Assembly: GCA_902489515.1 (NCBI GenBank)
Contig: CABUAL010000054.1
Span: 1-9,091 of the forward strand
DNA from: an uncultured Collinsella sp.
GTDB taxonomy: Bacteria; Actinomycetota; Coriobacteriia; Coriobacteriales; Coriobacteriaceae
Length of the DNA stretch: 9,091 nucleotides
Reading direction: 5' to 3'
A program made the position numbers and the translations under genes. Of the stretch, positions 1 through 8,613 are shown piece by piece (the stretch's first letter is position 1; every line of letters begins with the position of its first letter). The notes below the pieces were generated by a model, which saw only the letters and a program-made list of their open reading frames with translations, was not told the origin of the DNA and did no database searches.

Positions 1-966
1 TGCCGCCGCGCGGGCGCCCGCGGTGAAGGCGTCGACCCCGCCGAGCGCGGCGATGAGGTCGCCGGTGCGCACGGTGAAGGTCTTGCCGTCCGCCGCTACC
101 TTGGTGGCGCACTGGGCCGTGATGTCGGTCCAGCCCTTCGCGGGCTCGGTGCCGACGCGGCCGTCCTTGTCGGTCTGGACCGCGTCGAAGCCGCCGTCCG
201 CGCCCGCCGCCACGTACACGCGCATGCTCGCGGCGACCTTGGAGGGGTCGAGCTCCGCGCTCATGGTGTCGACGAACCGCACCGTATAGGTGTCGTAGGC
301 GGCAAGGCCCGCCGGGACCGTGGCCGAGAGGCGCCAGTACAGGTCGTCGGCGACCGTGGCGTCGGCGGCCTTCTGCCAGGCGGCGGCGCTGTCCTCCAGC
401 ACGTGCTTGGACACCTTGGGGGTCGCGGCCTTGGGCTTGACGGTGACGGCGCTGCCGCCCACCAGGGCCATGATCGGCACGGTGCCGGCCTCGCCCTGGG
501 AAATGGCGTCATCGTCGGCGACGATGAGCCAGTAGCCGCAGGGCAGCTCGGCCGTCGTGCCCGCGTTAAGGGCCACGGAAGGCGCACCGGCATTGTAAAT
601 CGCACGGGTAAGCTTTGCCGCTAGCGTGGTCGTCATGTGCCCGTCGGCATTCATCCATTCGGCAGCCTCTTGCGCCGTCGATGCCGAGTTATCAAGCCCT
701 GCATCATGAAGCACGGGAAGGGCAGCTTGGCGAACCGTGTCATTCGCCCACGCTACATCAGTTGCGACCTTTTGGTCGGCATCGGCATCGTCGACAACGG
801 TCGCCGAAAAGAGCTGGTACGCGTCGTAACGTGTCGCGACTGTACCGTCCACCGTAATGGCTCCGGTGTCGGCAGCACGGGCCGTTCCAGGGGCGATCGC
901 AAAAGCGAAGACGACGGCCATGGACATCACCACGACGGCCAACATATGACGGAGCACTTTACTCAC
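1..966 (-). CDS. Backbone-type isopeptide-forming pilin, 3' end missing
   Basis: The visible 322 codons encode the N-terminal part of a secreted major-pilin-like protein; the gene continues past the left edge. I start it at GTG 966, which has a GGAG eight bases upstream and overlaps the adhesin stop by eight bases; ATG 945 is an alternative. A hydrophobic signal peptide (about residues 8-25) ends in a likely Ala-Arg-Ala cleavage site at 29-31. The first domain (about 33-175) has the look of the N-terminal domain of fimbrial subunits, with ITVDGTV, YDAYQLF and GYWLIVADD. VTVKPK (174-179) resembles the pilin-motif lysine used by sortase C for polymerisation. From residue 183 a D2-type isopeptide domain begins, with candidate lysine K187 and the typical LAAYDTYTVRFVDTMS stretch. 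Known for the family: such subunits are cross-linked into covalent pili on the wall. Inferred here: this is the shaft subunit for the adhesin encoded just upstream. Its sorting signal and second isopeptide domain lie off-window. Codon use becomes far more GC-rich downstream of about residue 125. Confidence 0.82.
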   Translation of the reverse strand, partial: MSKVLRHMLAVVVMSMAVVFAFAIAPGTARAADTGAITVDGTVATRYDAYQLFSATVVDDADADQKVATDVAWANDTVRQAALPVLHDAGLDNSASTAQEAAEWMNADGHMTTTLAAKLTRAIYNAGAPSVALNAGTTAELPCGYWLIVADDDAISQGEAGTVPIMALVGGSAVTVKPKAATPKVSKHVLEDSAAAWQKAADATVADDLYWRLSATVPAGLAAYDTYTVRFVDTMSAELDPSKVAASMRVYVAAGADGGFDAVQTDKDGRVGTEPAKGWTDITAQCATKVAADGKTFTVRTGDLIAALGGVDAFTAGARAAA

Positions 967-3900
967 GACGACCACTCCGATCAAGATCACGATGGCGGCG
1001 AGCATGCATCCACGTCGCGGCAAAACACAGCATCGAAGCACCAGCTAAATACGTCATAGTCAAACCAGCCCCGCCCGCCTCAGGTAGCGTAGTCGAATAC
1101 TTGTTGGTAAAGGTCGGCGAATCCTGAGAGCCATCGCCATAGGCAACTACGGCGTTGAGTTGGTCCGTGCCATTAGTTACCTCAACCGTGACTTTGCGCG
1201 GGGTCGTGTCATAGGTGATGTGATCTTTAACATGGTCGATGGCACCCTCGGGCTCGACCTCGGAGATGGTGTAGGTATAGATTCCCGCCTTGTTGTACTT
1301 GACGTCAAAGGAGACATTTCCCTTGTCATTATTGGTCACCGTCTGGAGCACTTTGCCCTCGGCGTCCTTAAGCGCGAACGAGAACTGACCTTCCCTGAAG
1401 GTTCCGCCTTTAAGCACTTTATTTGCTTTTATCGTCGCTTTGCCTTCAAGGGGCGCGTCATACACCCAAATCTCTGCATCTGACGTTATCTCCGTATCGG
1501 CATCAAGCAAAGATTTCGCCTTGTTCATGGCTTGCTCGTATTGCTCTTCGGGCGCATTGCCCTTGAGCAGAATCCATGTTGGTTGGGCGACGCGATATCC
1601 AGGAGGCGCCGTCGTCTCCTCGAGGCAGTAAAGCTTGCAGGAAGCCATGGCGTCCGAACTCGTTTCCGAACTCGTTCCAAAAGTCACACTTCCGTCAGGG
1701 CCGGTCGTTCCGTCAGAAAAAAACGTCTTTGCGCCCTCAACGCCGGCACTGCCCTGCGCCTTATCCATGTCAATCGCATAGAGTGTGAACGTAGCGTCAG
1801 CCAACGGCGCGGCAACGTCCTTTTCATCCACTTTGTGGACCACAATGCCGTGCCCCGTTCCGCCTCCCGATGCGCCGGCATCTATGTCATATTCACGCTC
1901 GTGTTTCACATACCCGCCTGCAACACCTTCAAGCTGCGCCTCGTTGGAAAGGGAAACTGTACCAGACTCACCGGACAGAACTTCATATTCGACTTTCAGG
2001 TATTTCTCATCGGGAAGCCTCAACGTCAATCGCTGCTGCTTTCCAGCGCCCTCGCCAATCGAGTCAAGAGTCGCTCTGTATTTTTCTTTTGTCAGCACAC
2101 GCCAATCGCCGTTATCGCACTCAGATACGCTAAGCGACGAGGGGATAAACGTACACTTAGAATCCATCACATCGAACAGATCGAGGTAGTCGGTTCCGAC
2201 CTTTAAGTCTAGTGCCGATTCATTAACGAAAATCGTGTATTGAATTCGCTTGCTATTACTTACCGACGAACCTGTCTTTGACAATACGTCGTTCTTGATC
2301 TGTACGGTATCAGAGTCCGCCTTAAATTCTTTACCATCTGAGCTTGCGCTCGCCGAGTTCGTGAGCTCGCCGAGATTCTTTGACGTATCGACTACCGACC
2401 TTTTAACAGCAGTCGAATACGTCAGCTTTGCGTACCCTGTATTATTGCCCAGCTTTTCCGTTGGAATTGAAAACGCAACCATCTGGCGATCGACAGCAGG
2501 CGTCAGCAAGACATCCGAAACCTCGGTTTTTTCTCTCTCATGTTCCCATTCGCGGCCGGGCACCGCCGTCCCGTAGGGATTTGAATACAAAGAATATTTA
2601 GCCGAGCCGGGAATATAACTCATTCCCTCAGGAAGCTCATCTTTGACAACGACATCCTTGCCATTGAGCCTGCCAGCGCCATAATACTCACCGGCAGGCG
2701 TCTTAGCTCGATTGGCATAGACAGTCCAGTCGACAATCCACGCACCTTTGTCGTTCGAGCCATCCACTGATTTCCAGTCAAACGTCTCATCCCACCGTGC
2801 TTGCGAGCCGTCTTCATTTATTTTTACACTCTTCTCAACCGAAGGCTCCGCTTCGCCCTCAACATAGTAAAAGACAAAATCAGAATAGCCGCTAAACCCG
2901 TCGACAGAGGCGAAGCTGGAGTACCAACCAGGAAGTGCATCGGTCACCGTTTTATACGTAATAACCACCTCGGGGGACTTATCAAGCGCTTCTTTGACTT
3001 TATCCGTAATGGTTATTTGGATATTGCAGTTGTGTTGGTTGCTGTTCTGCGACGGATTTTCACCACCCGCAAACGTCCAATCGGTACCTTGGTCCAGTTT
3101 GGTACCCCCAATGGTAATTACATGTGAAGGGCCATCGGAGGTATCCGGCCCCATAGTCTGCTTCCAAGCCGCCAGCATGGTATCTTTGATAAGAATGGAT
3201 GTTGGGTTTTTCGCATTTACGTAATCACGGAGCTCTACGCGTAATTGCCAAGTTGCTTTTCCGGTCCGAGATGCCTCATCCGGATTAAGCAGCGTTTTGC
3301 TAATGGTTTTGCCCGTCCAAGGACGGATGTAGTATGCGGTGCTTTCACCAGAGGGCAGACCGGAGTCTTCTTTTTTCACACTTGCCGTGTTACTAACTTT
3401 TTCGTAGGAATTCTCATCTTTCAGCTTAGTTTGATAGACGATGCAGTAGGTCGCATACCGATCGCCCTCTTTTGGATTAAACGTATAGCTAAATGAATCC
3501 CCTGACTCGCTCAGCATTTCCTCATCGATCTTTTGTTTTTCATCGGCGGTCTCGCCCTTGTAGACCGTATAGCTGCCAATATAATCCTGCTTGCCATCGA
3601 GCTTGTCGGTAAAGGTGTAGCCAGACATATCGGCCTTGAGAGATCCCCTGTTGAGCACAACCTTCCAAGTGATGACAGACGATGTTCCGGAGCCAGCCTC
3701 TTTTTGAATCATGTCGTATTGAAACGGTTCCGACGCCCCTTTAATCGTAAGAGATTGTTGGTGATTTGCTTTTCCCCAGGTTGTTTGCACACTATTCCTA
3801 CCTTGCGTAGGTGTGCCATTAGAAAGAGACAAGTTCTTGCTAACTGTCGTTTCGTAGGTAACGGTATGGTCGCCCTGAGAAAGGTTACCTAGCGGCAACG

Positions 3901-4540
3901 TTGCAGTTCGCTCTTCGATGCTCACGGACGAACCAAGAGGATTTCCATCGAGCTTGAAGCTGCTTTGCTCAAAGTCCAGGTAGTCACCGAGCGTATCGAC
4001 CAGTTTTACATCCGTTGCGTGCGACGTAACACTCAGATTAATAGTCCAAGTTATCTTGGCATTTCCGGTACTGCTATCTTGGGAAAAGACACCTGATTTG
4101 TTTCCATCAACTGCGCCATCTTGAATCTCGATCGGCACAGTTTCGCCAACGCCTGGAAATTTCAGTTCGACTTTTTCGCCGTCATCTACATCTTTGTCTT
4201 TAAGCTCAAACTCGAAATTGACGCGCACATAGAGCGAAGAGGGATGACCGCTGAGATAGCTGGCATCGTAATTAAAAACGACCTTGTTATCCTTTATGTA
4301 CCAAGTTCCCATCCTTTGTGCATTCTCGGTATCATCCGTCCTTAAGATACCGCCCTCGTTCTCGTTCACAACAATCGAGTCGGGAAAGGTATAAATCGTC
4401 TCAAGCCTTTCAGGTGTAGGCCCACAATTCTCATGAAAAACGAGCTTCCATAAAACCGTAGATAGTATCGGCTGTCGTAATCGAGGGTGAGCCCTCTTTA
4501 CCGAGAGGCTGCTGACGACCCTTATCGGCATACAGCCCAA
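959..4540 (-). CDS. Large LPXTG-type pilus tip adhesin, main frame (5' end frameshifted)
   Basis: This is the main reading frame of a wall-anchored adhesin. The frame opens at ATG 4540, but its first ~35 residues look like out-of-frame shadow. The true N-terminus is the signal-peptide frame at 4700-4431, and removing one T from the T5 run at 4436-4440 would give one protein of about 1246 residues. In that numbering: signal peptide 1-34; an adhesin-like N-terminal domain about 50-195 (GTWYIKDNKVVF, then SYLSGHPSSLYV); divergent Ig-like modules starting near 202, 328, 464, 620 and 804, each with a W/Y-x-V/I-x-L/N strand and a later D-x-L; a SpaA/Cna-B-like domain about 951-1083 (candidate Lys 956, Glu in EETTAPPGY near 1027); an FctA-type isopeptide domain about 1085-1202 (KANKVLKG, YTYTISEVEPEG); and a sorting signal of LPEAG (1205-1209), a hydrophobic stretch and an Arg-rich tail. 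Family knowledge supports covalent wall anchoring and host or matrix binding; the ligand cannot be read from sequence. It precedes the backbone pilin in one operon. Its base composition is lower in GC than typA. Confidence 0.85.
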   Translation of the reverse strand: MGCMPIRVVSSLSVKRAHPRLRQPILSTVLWKLVFHENCGPTPERLETIYTFPDSIVVNENEGGILRTDDTENAQRMGTWYIKDNKVVFNYDASYLSGHPSSLYVRVNFEFELKDKDVDDGEKVELKFPGVGETVPIEIQDGAVDGNKSGVFSQDSSTGNAKITWTINLSVTSHATDVKLVDTLGDYLDFEQSSFKLDGNPLGSSVSIEERTATLPLGNLSQGDHTVTYETTVSKNLSLSNGTPTQGRNSVQTTWGKANHQQSLTIKGASEPFQYDMIQKEAGSGTSSVITWKVVLNRGSLKADMSGYTFTDKLDGKQDYIGSYTVYKGETADEKQKIDEEMLSESGDSFSYTFNPKEGDRYATYCIVYQTKLKDENSYEKVSNTASVKKEDSGLPSGESTAYYIRPWTGKTISKTLLNPDEASRTGKATWQLRVELRDYVNAKNPTSILIKDTMLAAWKQTMGPDTSDGPSHVITIGGTKLDQGTDWTFAGGENPSQNSNQHNCNIQITITDKVKEALDKSPEVVITYKTVTDALPGWYSSFASVDGFSGYSDFVFYYVEGEAEPSVEKSVKINEDGSQARWDETFDWKSVDGSNDKGAWIVDWTVYANRAKTPAGEYYGAGRLNGKDVVVKDELPEGMSYIPGSAKYSLYSNPYGTAVPGREWEHEREKTEVSDVLLTPAVDRQMVAFSIPTEKLGNNTGYAKLTYSTAVKRSVVDTSKNLGELTNSASASSDGKEFKADSDTVQIKNDVLSKTGSSVSNSKRIQYTIFVNESALDLKVGTDYLDLFDVMDSKCTFIPSSLSVSECDNGDWRVLTKEKYRATLDSIGEGAGKQQRLTLRLPDEKYLKVEYEVLSGESGTVSLSNEAQLEGVAGGYVKHEREYDIDAGASGGGTGHGIVVHKVDEKDVAAPLADATFTLYAIDMDKAQGSAGVEGAKTFFSDGTTGPDGSVTFGTSSETSSDAMASCKLYCLEETTAPPGYRVAQPTWILLKGNAPEEQYEQAMNKAKSLLDADTEITSDAEIWVYDAPLEGKATIKANKVLKGGTFREGQFSFALKDAEGKVLQTVTNNDKGNVSFDVKYNKAGIYTYTISEVEPEGAIDHVKDHITYDTTPRKVTVEVTNGTDQLNAVVAYGDGSQDSPTFTNKYSTTLPEAGGAGLTMTYLAGASMLCFAATWMHARRHRDLDRSGRRE
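4431..4440 (-). other. Frameshift site in the adhesin gene (T5 run then TGA)
   Basis: On the coding strand the run of five T at 4440-4436 is followed by CATGAG. The upstream frame reads Arg-Phe-Ser-stop, while the downstream frame reads Phe-His-Glu-Asn and then stays open to 959. With four T the two frames join as Ala-Arg-Phe-His-Glu-Asn-Cys. This is a +1 insertion relative to an intact gene. It may be a real mutation, a slippage-variable switch or a sequencing or assembly error; the sequence alone does not decide. Confidence 0.75.
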
Positions 4541-4700
4541 CCGTAACGTCCGCCGTATCGCCGTTGATCACAATCGGCGTCGGCGCGCTCACGTCCTCGG
4601 CGCGCACGGGGGCTGCGCCGTGAAAAACTGCGGCGGTAAGGCTAATCAAAATGAAGATCAGGGCCGCCATACCCAGCGACCGCGAGCGGTGTGCATTCAT
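4431..4700 (-). CDS. 5' fragment of the tip adhesin (signal peptide)
   Basis: This 89-residue frame is the start of the adhesin gene. ATG 4700 is preceded by AGGGGA five bases upstream, a good ribosome binding site. The peptide has basic residues (RSRS), a hydrophobic core (about 11-27) and a likely Ala34 cleavage site after PVRA. The mature part, with PIVINGDTADVTVGLYAD and SITTADTIYGFMEARF, reads as the first strands of the adhesin domain that continues in the other frame with ENCGPTPERLETIYTFPD. The stop TGA at 4433-4431 directly follows the T5 run. Translated as it stands, it would yield only a short secreted peptide, so I treat it as part of the broken adhesin and not as an independent gene. 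Confidence 0.7.
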   Translation of the reverse strand: MNAHRSRSLGMAALIFILISLTAAVFHGAAPVRAEDVSAPTPIVINGDTADVTVGLYADKGRQQPLGKEGSPSITTADTIYGFMEARFS

Positions 4701-5066
4701 AGTTGTCCCCTAATTCCTACAACACAGTGTGGAATACGGCGAATCGTCGGATCGAACACAAACCCCAACATCTACGAGAACCTACCTAGCGCATTGCAAG
4801 AACCCATTGGGGAGCACCTTCTAAGACGGTTCGTCTATGCCACAATGCATAAAATACAATATAGATACCAATCATGTAAGCCGCAGGTCAAGAGGTCTTT
4901 TAATTTAATACCAGTTGATATTTACCTGTTAACGGGTTTGCATTAAAGCAGTCATATTCTGTGGAATTATGTATATGTTTAAACAACTTAACTTTGACCA
5001 GAAAGCCAATCGGTGGGGATAGCCGCCCCCGCTGTGGTGCAAACGAACCTGCCCCCCCCCTGCACC
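4701..5066. other. Non-coding leader upstream of the pilus operon
   Basis: This ~366-base stretch separates the adhesin start from the typA terminator. I see no credible gene in it on either strand. It is clearly more AT-rich than typA. It contains the candidate promoter at 4862-4891, a 12-base imperfect palindrome centred on GTTAAC (4925-4936) that could be an operator half-site pair, and a C9 run (5052-5060). No riboswitch or small RNA is recognisable. Confidence 0.6.
4862..4891 (-). promoter_or_regulatory. Candidate promoter of the pilus operon
   Basis: On the minus strand TTGACC (4891-4886) is separated by 18 bases from TATCTA (4867-4862). The -35 is close to consensus and the -10 is weak. 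The surrounding DNA is AT-rich, and the element lies about 160 bases upstream of the adhesin ATG, leaving a long leader. It is the best candidate I see between 5066 and 4700, but it is a motif match only. Confidence 0.35.
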
Positions 5067-5067
5067 A
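5035..5067. repeat. 7-bp inverted repeat enclosing a C9 homopolymer
   Basis: TGGTGCA (5035-5041) and TGCACCA (5061-5067) are perfect reverse complements. They flank a 19-base interval that ends in nine consecutive C (5052-5060; G9 on the transcribed strand of the neighbouring genes). The right arm abuts the U-tract of the typA terminator. The element is outside any gene. Confidence 0.6.
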
Positions 5068-5100
5068 AAAAGGGCACCGACCATCGCGGTCGGCGCCCTT
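5067..5100 (-). terminator. Intrinsic terminator of typA
   Basis: On the minus strand AAGGGCGCCGACC (5100-5088), a five-base loop and GGTCGGTGCCCTT (5082-5070) form a 13-bp stem with one G-U pair, running into a short T run (to 5067). It begins 29 bases after the typA stop, as expected for a Rho-independent terminator. On the plus strand the run after the stem is only TTTC, so bidirectional use is less likely. Confidence 0.85.
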
Positions 5101-5128
5101 TCTTGTTAGTTGCTATAAAGCCCAGCAC

Positions 5129-6967
<1,839 letters not shown>

Positions 6968-7084
6968 GTAGTTCCCCTATCTTCTATCCATATACAAACG
7001 GCACGCGTACGCGGCCCGCCCAGCGATACAACGCTCAGCGGGAATATTGAGCCTTTTACCGAAAACTCGTTTATTTTAGCGATT

Positions 7085-7534
7085 TTAGATGAGAGGGGTT
7101 TCCTCACCTGCAGGTTCAGGGTCGCTCCACATAAAACCATCGCCGGCGCCCATGCCCTCATACAGCACATATGCCGAAAAACCACTCTCGAGCGTGGTTT
7201 CGAAGAAGCTCACGAGCAGAGCATCATGATAGCCGCCGTCAATCTCGACGCAGCCGGTGTAGCCGATGGCATAGCGAGCGATACGGCCCAGGCCCTCGTC
7301 CTTAAGACCCATCTTGTGCTCGGAGATAAAGTTGGTGGCCGCCTCGAGGCACGCCTCTTCGCCATCCTCATCGAGCGCCGCCAGATAGCGGTTGGAAGCG
7401 GCGTCCTCAATTGCCACGACCACGCCAGGGTTTTCACCGGCGGCAAGGTCATCCAAGAACGCGCCGATCAGATCGCACACCATGGCGTCGAGCTCGGAGG
7501 AGACGTTACCGGCGTCCTGCATATCCTGTGCCAT
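7085..7534 (-). CDS. Acidic protein of unknown function
   Basis: I do not recognise this 149-residue protein. It is acidic, with no signal peptide and no membrane segment, so it is probably cytosolic. Visible stretches include an N-terminal amphipathic helix (VSSELDAMVCDLIGAFLDDL, about 11-30), a segment VVVAIEDAASNRYLAALDEDGEE and a conserved-looking middle (LGRIARYAIGYTGCVEIDGG). The C-terminus is rich in Gly, Pro and Glu. ATG 7534 has GGAAGG seven bases upstream. The gene lies 30 bases after the small membrane protein gene and is probably co-transcribed with it. Codon use is like typA and it has the look of a real gene. The gap from here to typA (7084-6968) has no convincing terminator on the minus strand. 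Confidence 0.8.
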   Translation of the reverse strand: MAQDMQDAGNVSSELDAMVCDLIGAFLDDLAAGENPGVVVAIEDAASNRYLAALDEDGEEACLEAATNFISEHKMGLKDEGLGRIARYAIGYTGCVEIDGGYHDALLVSFFETTLESGFSAYVLYEGMGAGDGFMWSDPEPAGEETPLI

Positions 7535-7564
7535 CTTTAGACCTTCCCATCGAGTCTGGCGTCG

Positions 7565-7954
7565 TTACAGTTCTTGTGCCTCGGCGGCGATCTTAGCAGC
7601 GGCATCGCGGGCGCGCATCATATCCATCGCGCGCTTGTCGAGCACCTTGATCTGACTGGTCAGCATTACCGCATCGACCACACCCCAGATCACCAAGCCC
7701 GTAGAGATCGAAAAACCAAGCGCACCAACTGTACCACGAAGGCGCGAGCAGATTGCCGCGACAAGGGCGGAGACGACAGCCATCTTGATAAACGAGCCGC
7801 GGCGCTCGCGAAGCGTGCGGGCCTGCATCACATAGGCAATGCGAGCCGCCTCAGAAGCCTCCGAGCGCATCTGGGCCTCGCGGGCGATCGCAGCCGCCTC
7901 GGTAGAAACTCCGGCGCTCATGAGAGCGCACTCCGTCGCGTGTTTGTCGAACAT
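7565..7954 (-). CDS. Small two-helix membrane protein, unknown function
   Basis: The 129-residue product has an Ala-rich, charged N-terminal helix (about 17-53). Two hydrophobic segments follow (about 55-70 and 74-98) around a short SRLRG turn, and then a basic, probably helical C-terminus. This suggests a hairpin membrane protein with both ends on the same side. ATG 7954 follows the upstream TAG with no gap, and no strong Shine-Dalgarno is visible, so translation probably depends on re-initiation by ribosomes finishing the DUF151 gene. A second Met at codon 12 (7921) is an alternative start. It is not a recognised family to me; the tight linkage to its neighbours is the main evidence that it is real. 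Confidence 0.75.
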   Translation of the reverse strand: MFDKHATECALMSAGVSTEAAAIAREAQMRSEASEAARIAYVMQARTLRERRGSFIKMAVVSALVAAICSRLRGTVGALGFSISTGLVIWGVVDAVMLTSQIKVLDKRAMDMMRARDAAAKIAAEAQEL

Positions 7955-8455
7955 CTAGAAATCATCAGGGGAGAGCGTATGGACAAACTCGTCGAACTTC
8001 TCGAACTCCTGCTCGTCGTCGACTTCCTCGGCATGGGTAGAAACAGTGCCCAGGCGATTCATGATGTCGTCTTCAACGAACATGGGGGCATTACTGCGTA
8101 CGGCGAGGGCGATGGCGTCGCTCGGACGCGCATCGATCTTATGCTCGTTACCATCGGCCAGTACGACGATCGTCGCGTAGAACACCGGCGGCTCGGCGCG
8201 AACGATCTCGATGCGCTCGAGCTTGGCGCCCAGGGTGTCAACAGTATCGAGCAACAGGTCATGGGTAATCGGACGCTCGGCGCGACCGCTATCGATGCCG
8301 CGGCTGATGGCAGCAGCTTCAAACGAACCAGTCTGAATGGAAAGGGAACGCAGTGGCGCGGGCGAGTCCGATTTGCTGCAGCGCTCGCGAAGCACGATAA
8401 GCGATGGCACAGGACCGGCGGCCATGACGATGGTCTCTATGTCGACACGAACCAT
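7955..8455 (-). CDS. Bifunctional nuclease family (DUF151) protein
   Basis: The 166-residue protein fits the bifunctional-nuclease (BFN, DUF151) family. Visible family features are VPSLIVLRER near the N-terminus, an AAAISRGI segment, RPITHDLLLDTVDTLGA, an FYATIVV strand and the hallmark DARPSDAIALAVRSNAPMFV. The last ~30 residues are acidic (EEVDDEQEFEKFDEF). The frame is open upstream to 8485, but ATG 8455 is chosen because GGAGGTG stands just upstream at normal spacing and the family N-terminus starts there. Family members in plants and some bacteria have been reported to have nuclease activity; in most bacteria the role is unclear, so I make no claim about substrate. It is the first gene of a unit with the small membrane protein (no gap) and the acidic protein. 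Confidence 0.9.
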   Translation of the reverse strand: MVRVDIETIVMAAGPVPSLIVLRERCSKSDSPAPLRSLSIQTGSFEAAAISRGIDSGRAERPITHDLLLDTVDTLGAKLERIEIVRAEPPVFYATIVVLADGNEHKIDARPSDAIALAVRSNAPMFVEDDIMNRLGTVSTHAEEVDDEQEFEKFDEFVHTLSPDDF

Positions 8456-8459
8456 GGAA

Positions 8460-8466
8460 CACCTCC
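8460..8466 (-). promoter_or_regulatory. Shine-Dalgarno site that sets the DUF151 start
   Basis: GGAGGTG on the minus strand lies a few bases before ATG 8455. It favours this ATG over the ATG at 8485, ten codons upstream, which has no such site. Confidence 0.75.
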
Positions 8467-8511
8467 GGTACGTAGCGGTTAACACGCGGCAGTCCGCCGC
8501 ATTGAATAGCT

Positions 8512-8541
8512 ATACTACCCAAACTTTCGCACAGCACACAA
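8512..8541 (-). promoter_or_regulatory. Candidate promoter of the DUF151 unit
   Basis: TTGTGT (8541-8536) and TAGTAT (8517-8512) on the minus strand are 18 bases apart. They sit about 57 bases upstream of the DUF151 start and downstream of the tRNA terminator. The -35 match is poor and TATAGC, a few bases on, is an alternative -10. Position supports a promoter here more than the motif does. Confidence 0.35.
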
Positions 8542-8569
8542 AACCAAAATGAGATTTATCGCAGACAAG

Positions 8570-8599
8570 AAAAAAGCCCCGAGGCAATGCCCCAGGGCT
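8570..8599 (-). terminator. Intrinsic terminator after the tRNA genes
   Basis: On the minus strand AGCCCTGGGGC, a three-base loop and GCCTCGGGGCT (8599-8575) form an 11-bp stem with G-U pairs, followed by a run of T (to 8570). It begins 15 bases after the CCA end of the last tRNA-Ile and separates the tRNA unit from the DUF151 unit. Confidence 0.85.
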
Positions 8600-8613
8600 C
8601 TTCACAGTTTTGA

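Noticed and set aside
1532..2206. Plus-strand frame of 224 codons within the adhesin
   Set aside because: Antisense shadow; the minus strand encodes continuous, recognisable adhesin modules here.
4620..4946. Plus-strand frame of 108 codons in the leader
   Set aside because: It runs opposite the adhesin signal peptide and through AT-rich leader, and its residue composition is not protein-like.
7030..7060. Possible plus-strand terminator (GCTCA...TGAGC then CTTTT)
   Set aside because: The stem is only five pairs with a ten-base loop, and no plus-strand gene precedes it; on the minus strand no T run follows it.
7574..8482. Plus-strand open frame of 302 codons
   Set aside because: It mirrors the membrane-protein and DUF151 genes on the other strand, with no ribosome site and no family resemblance.
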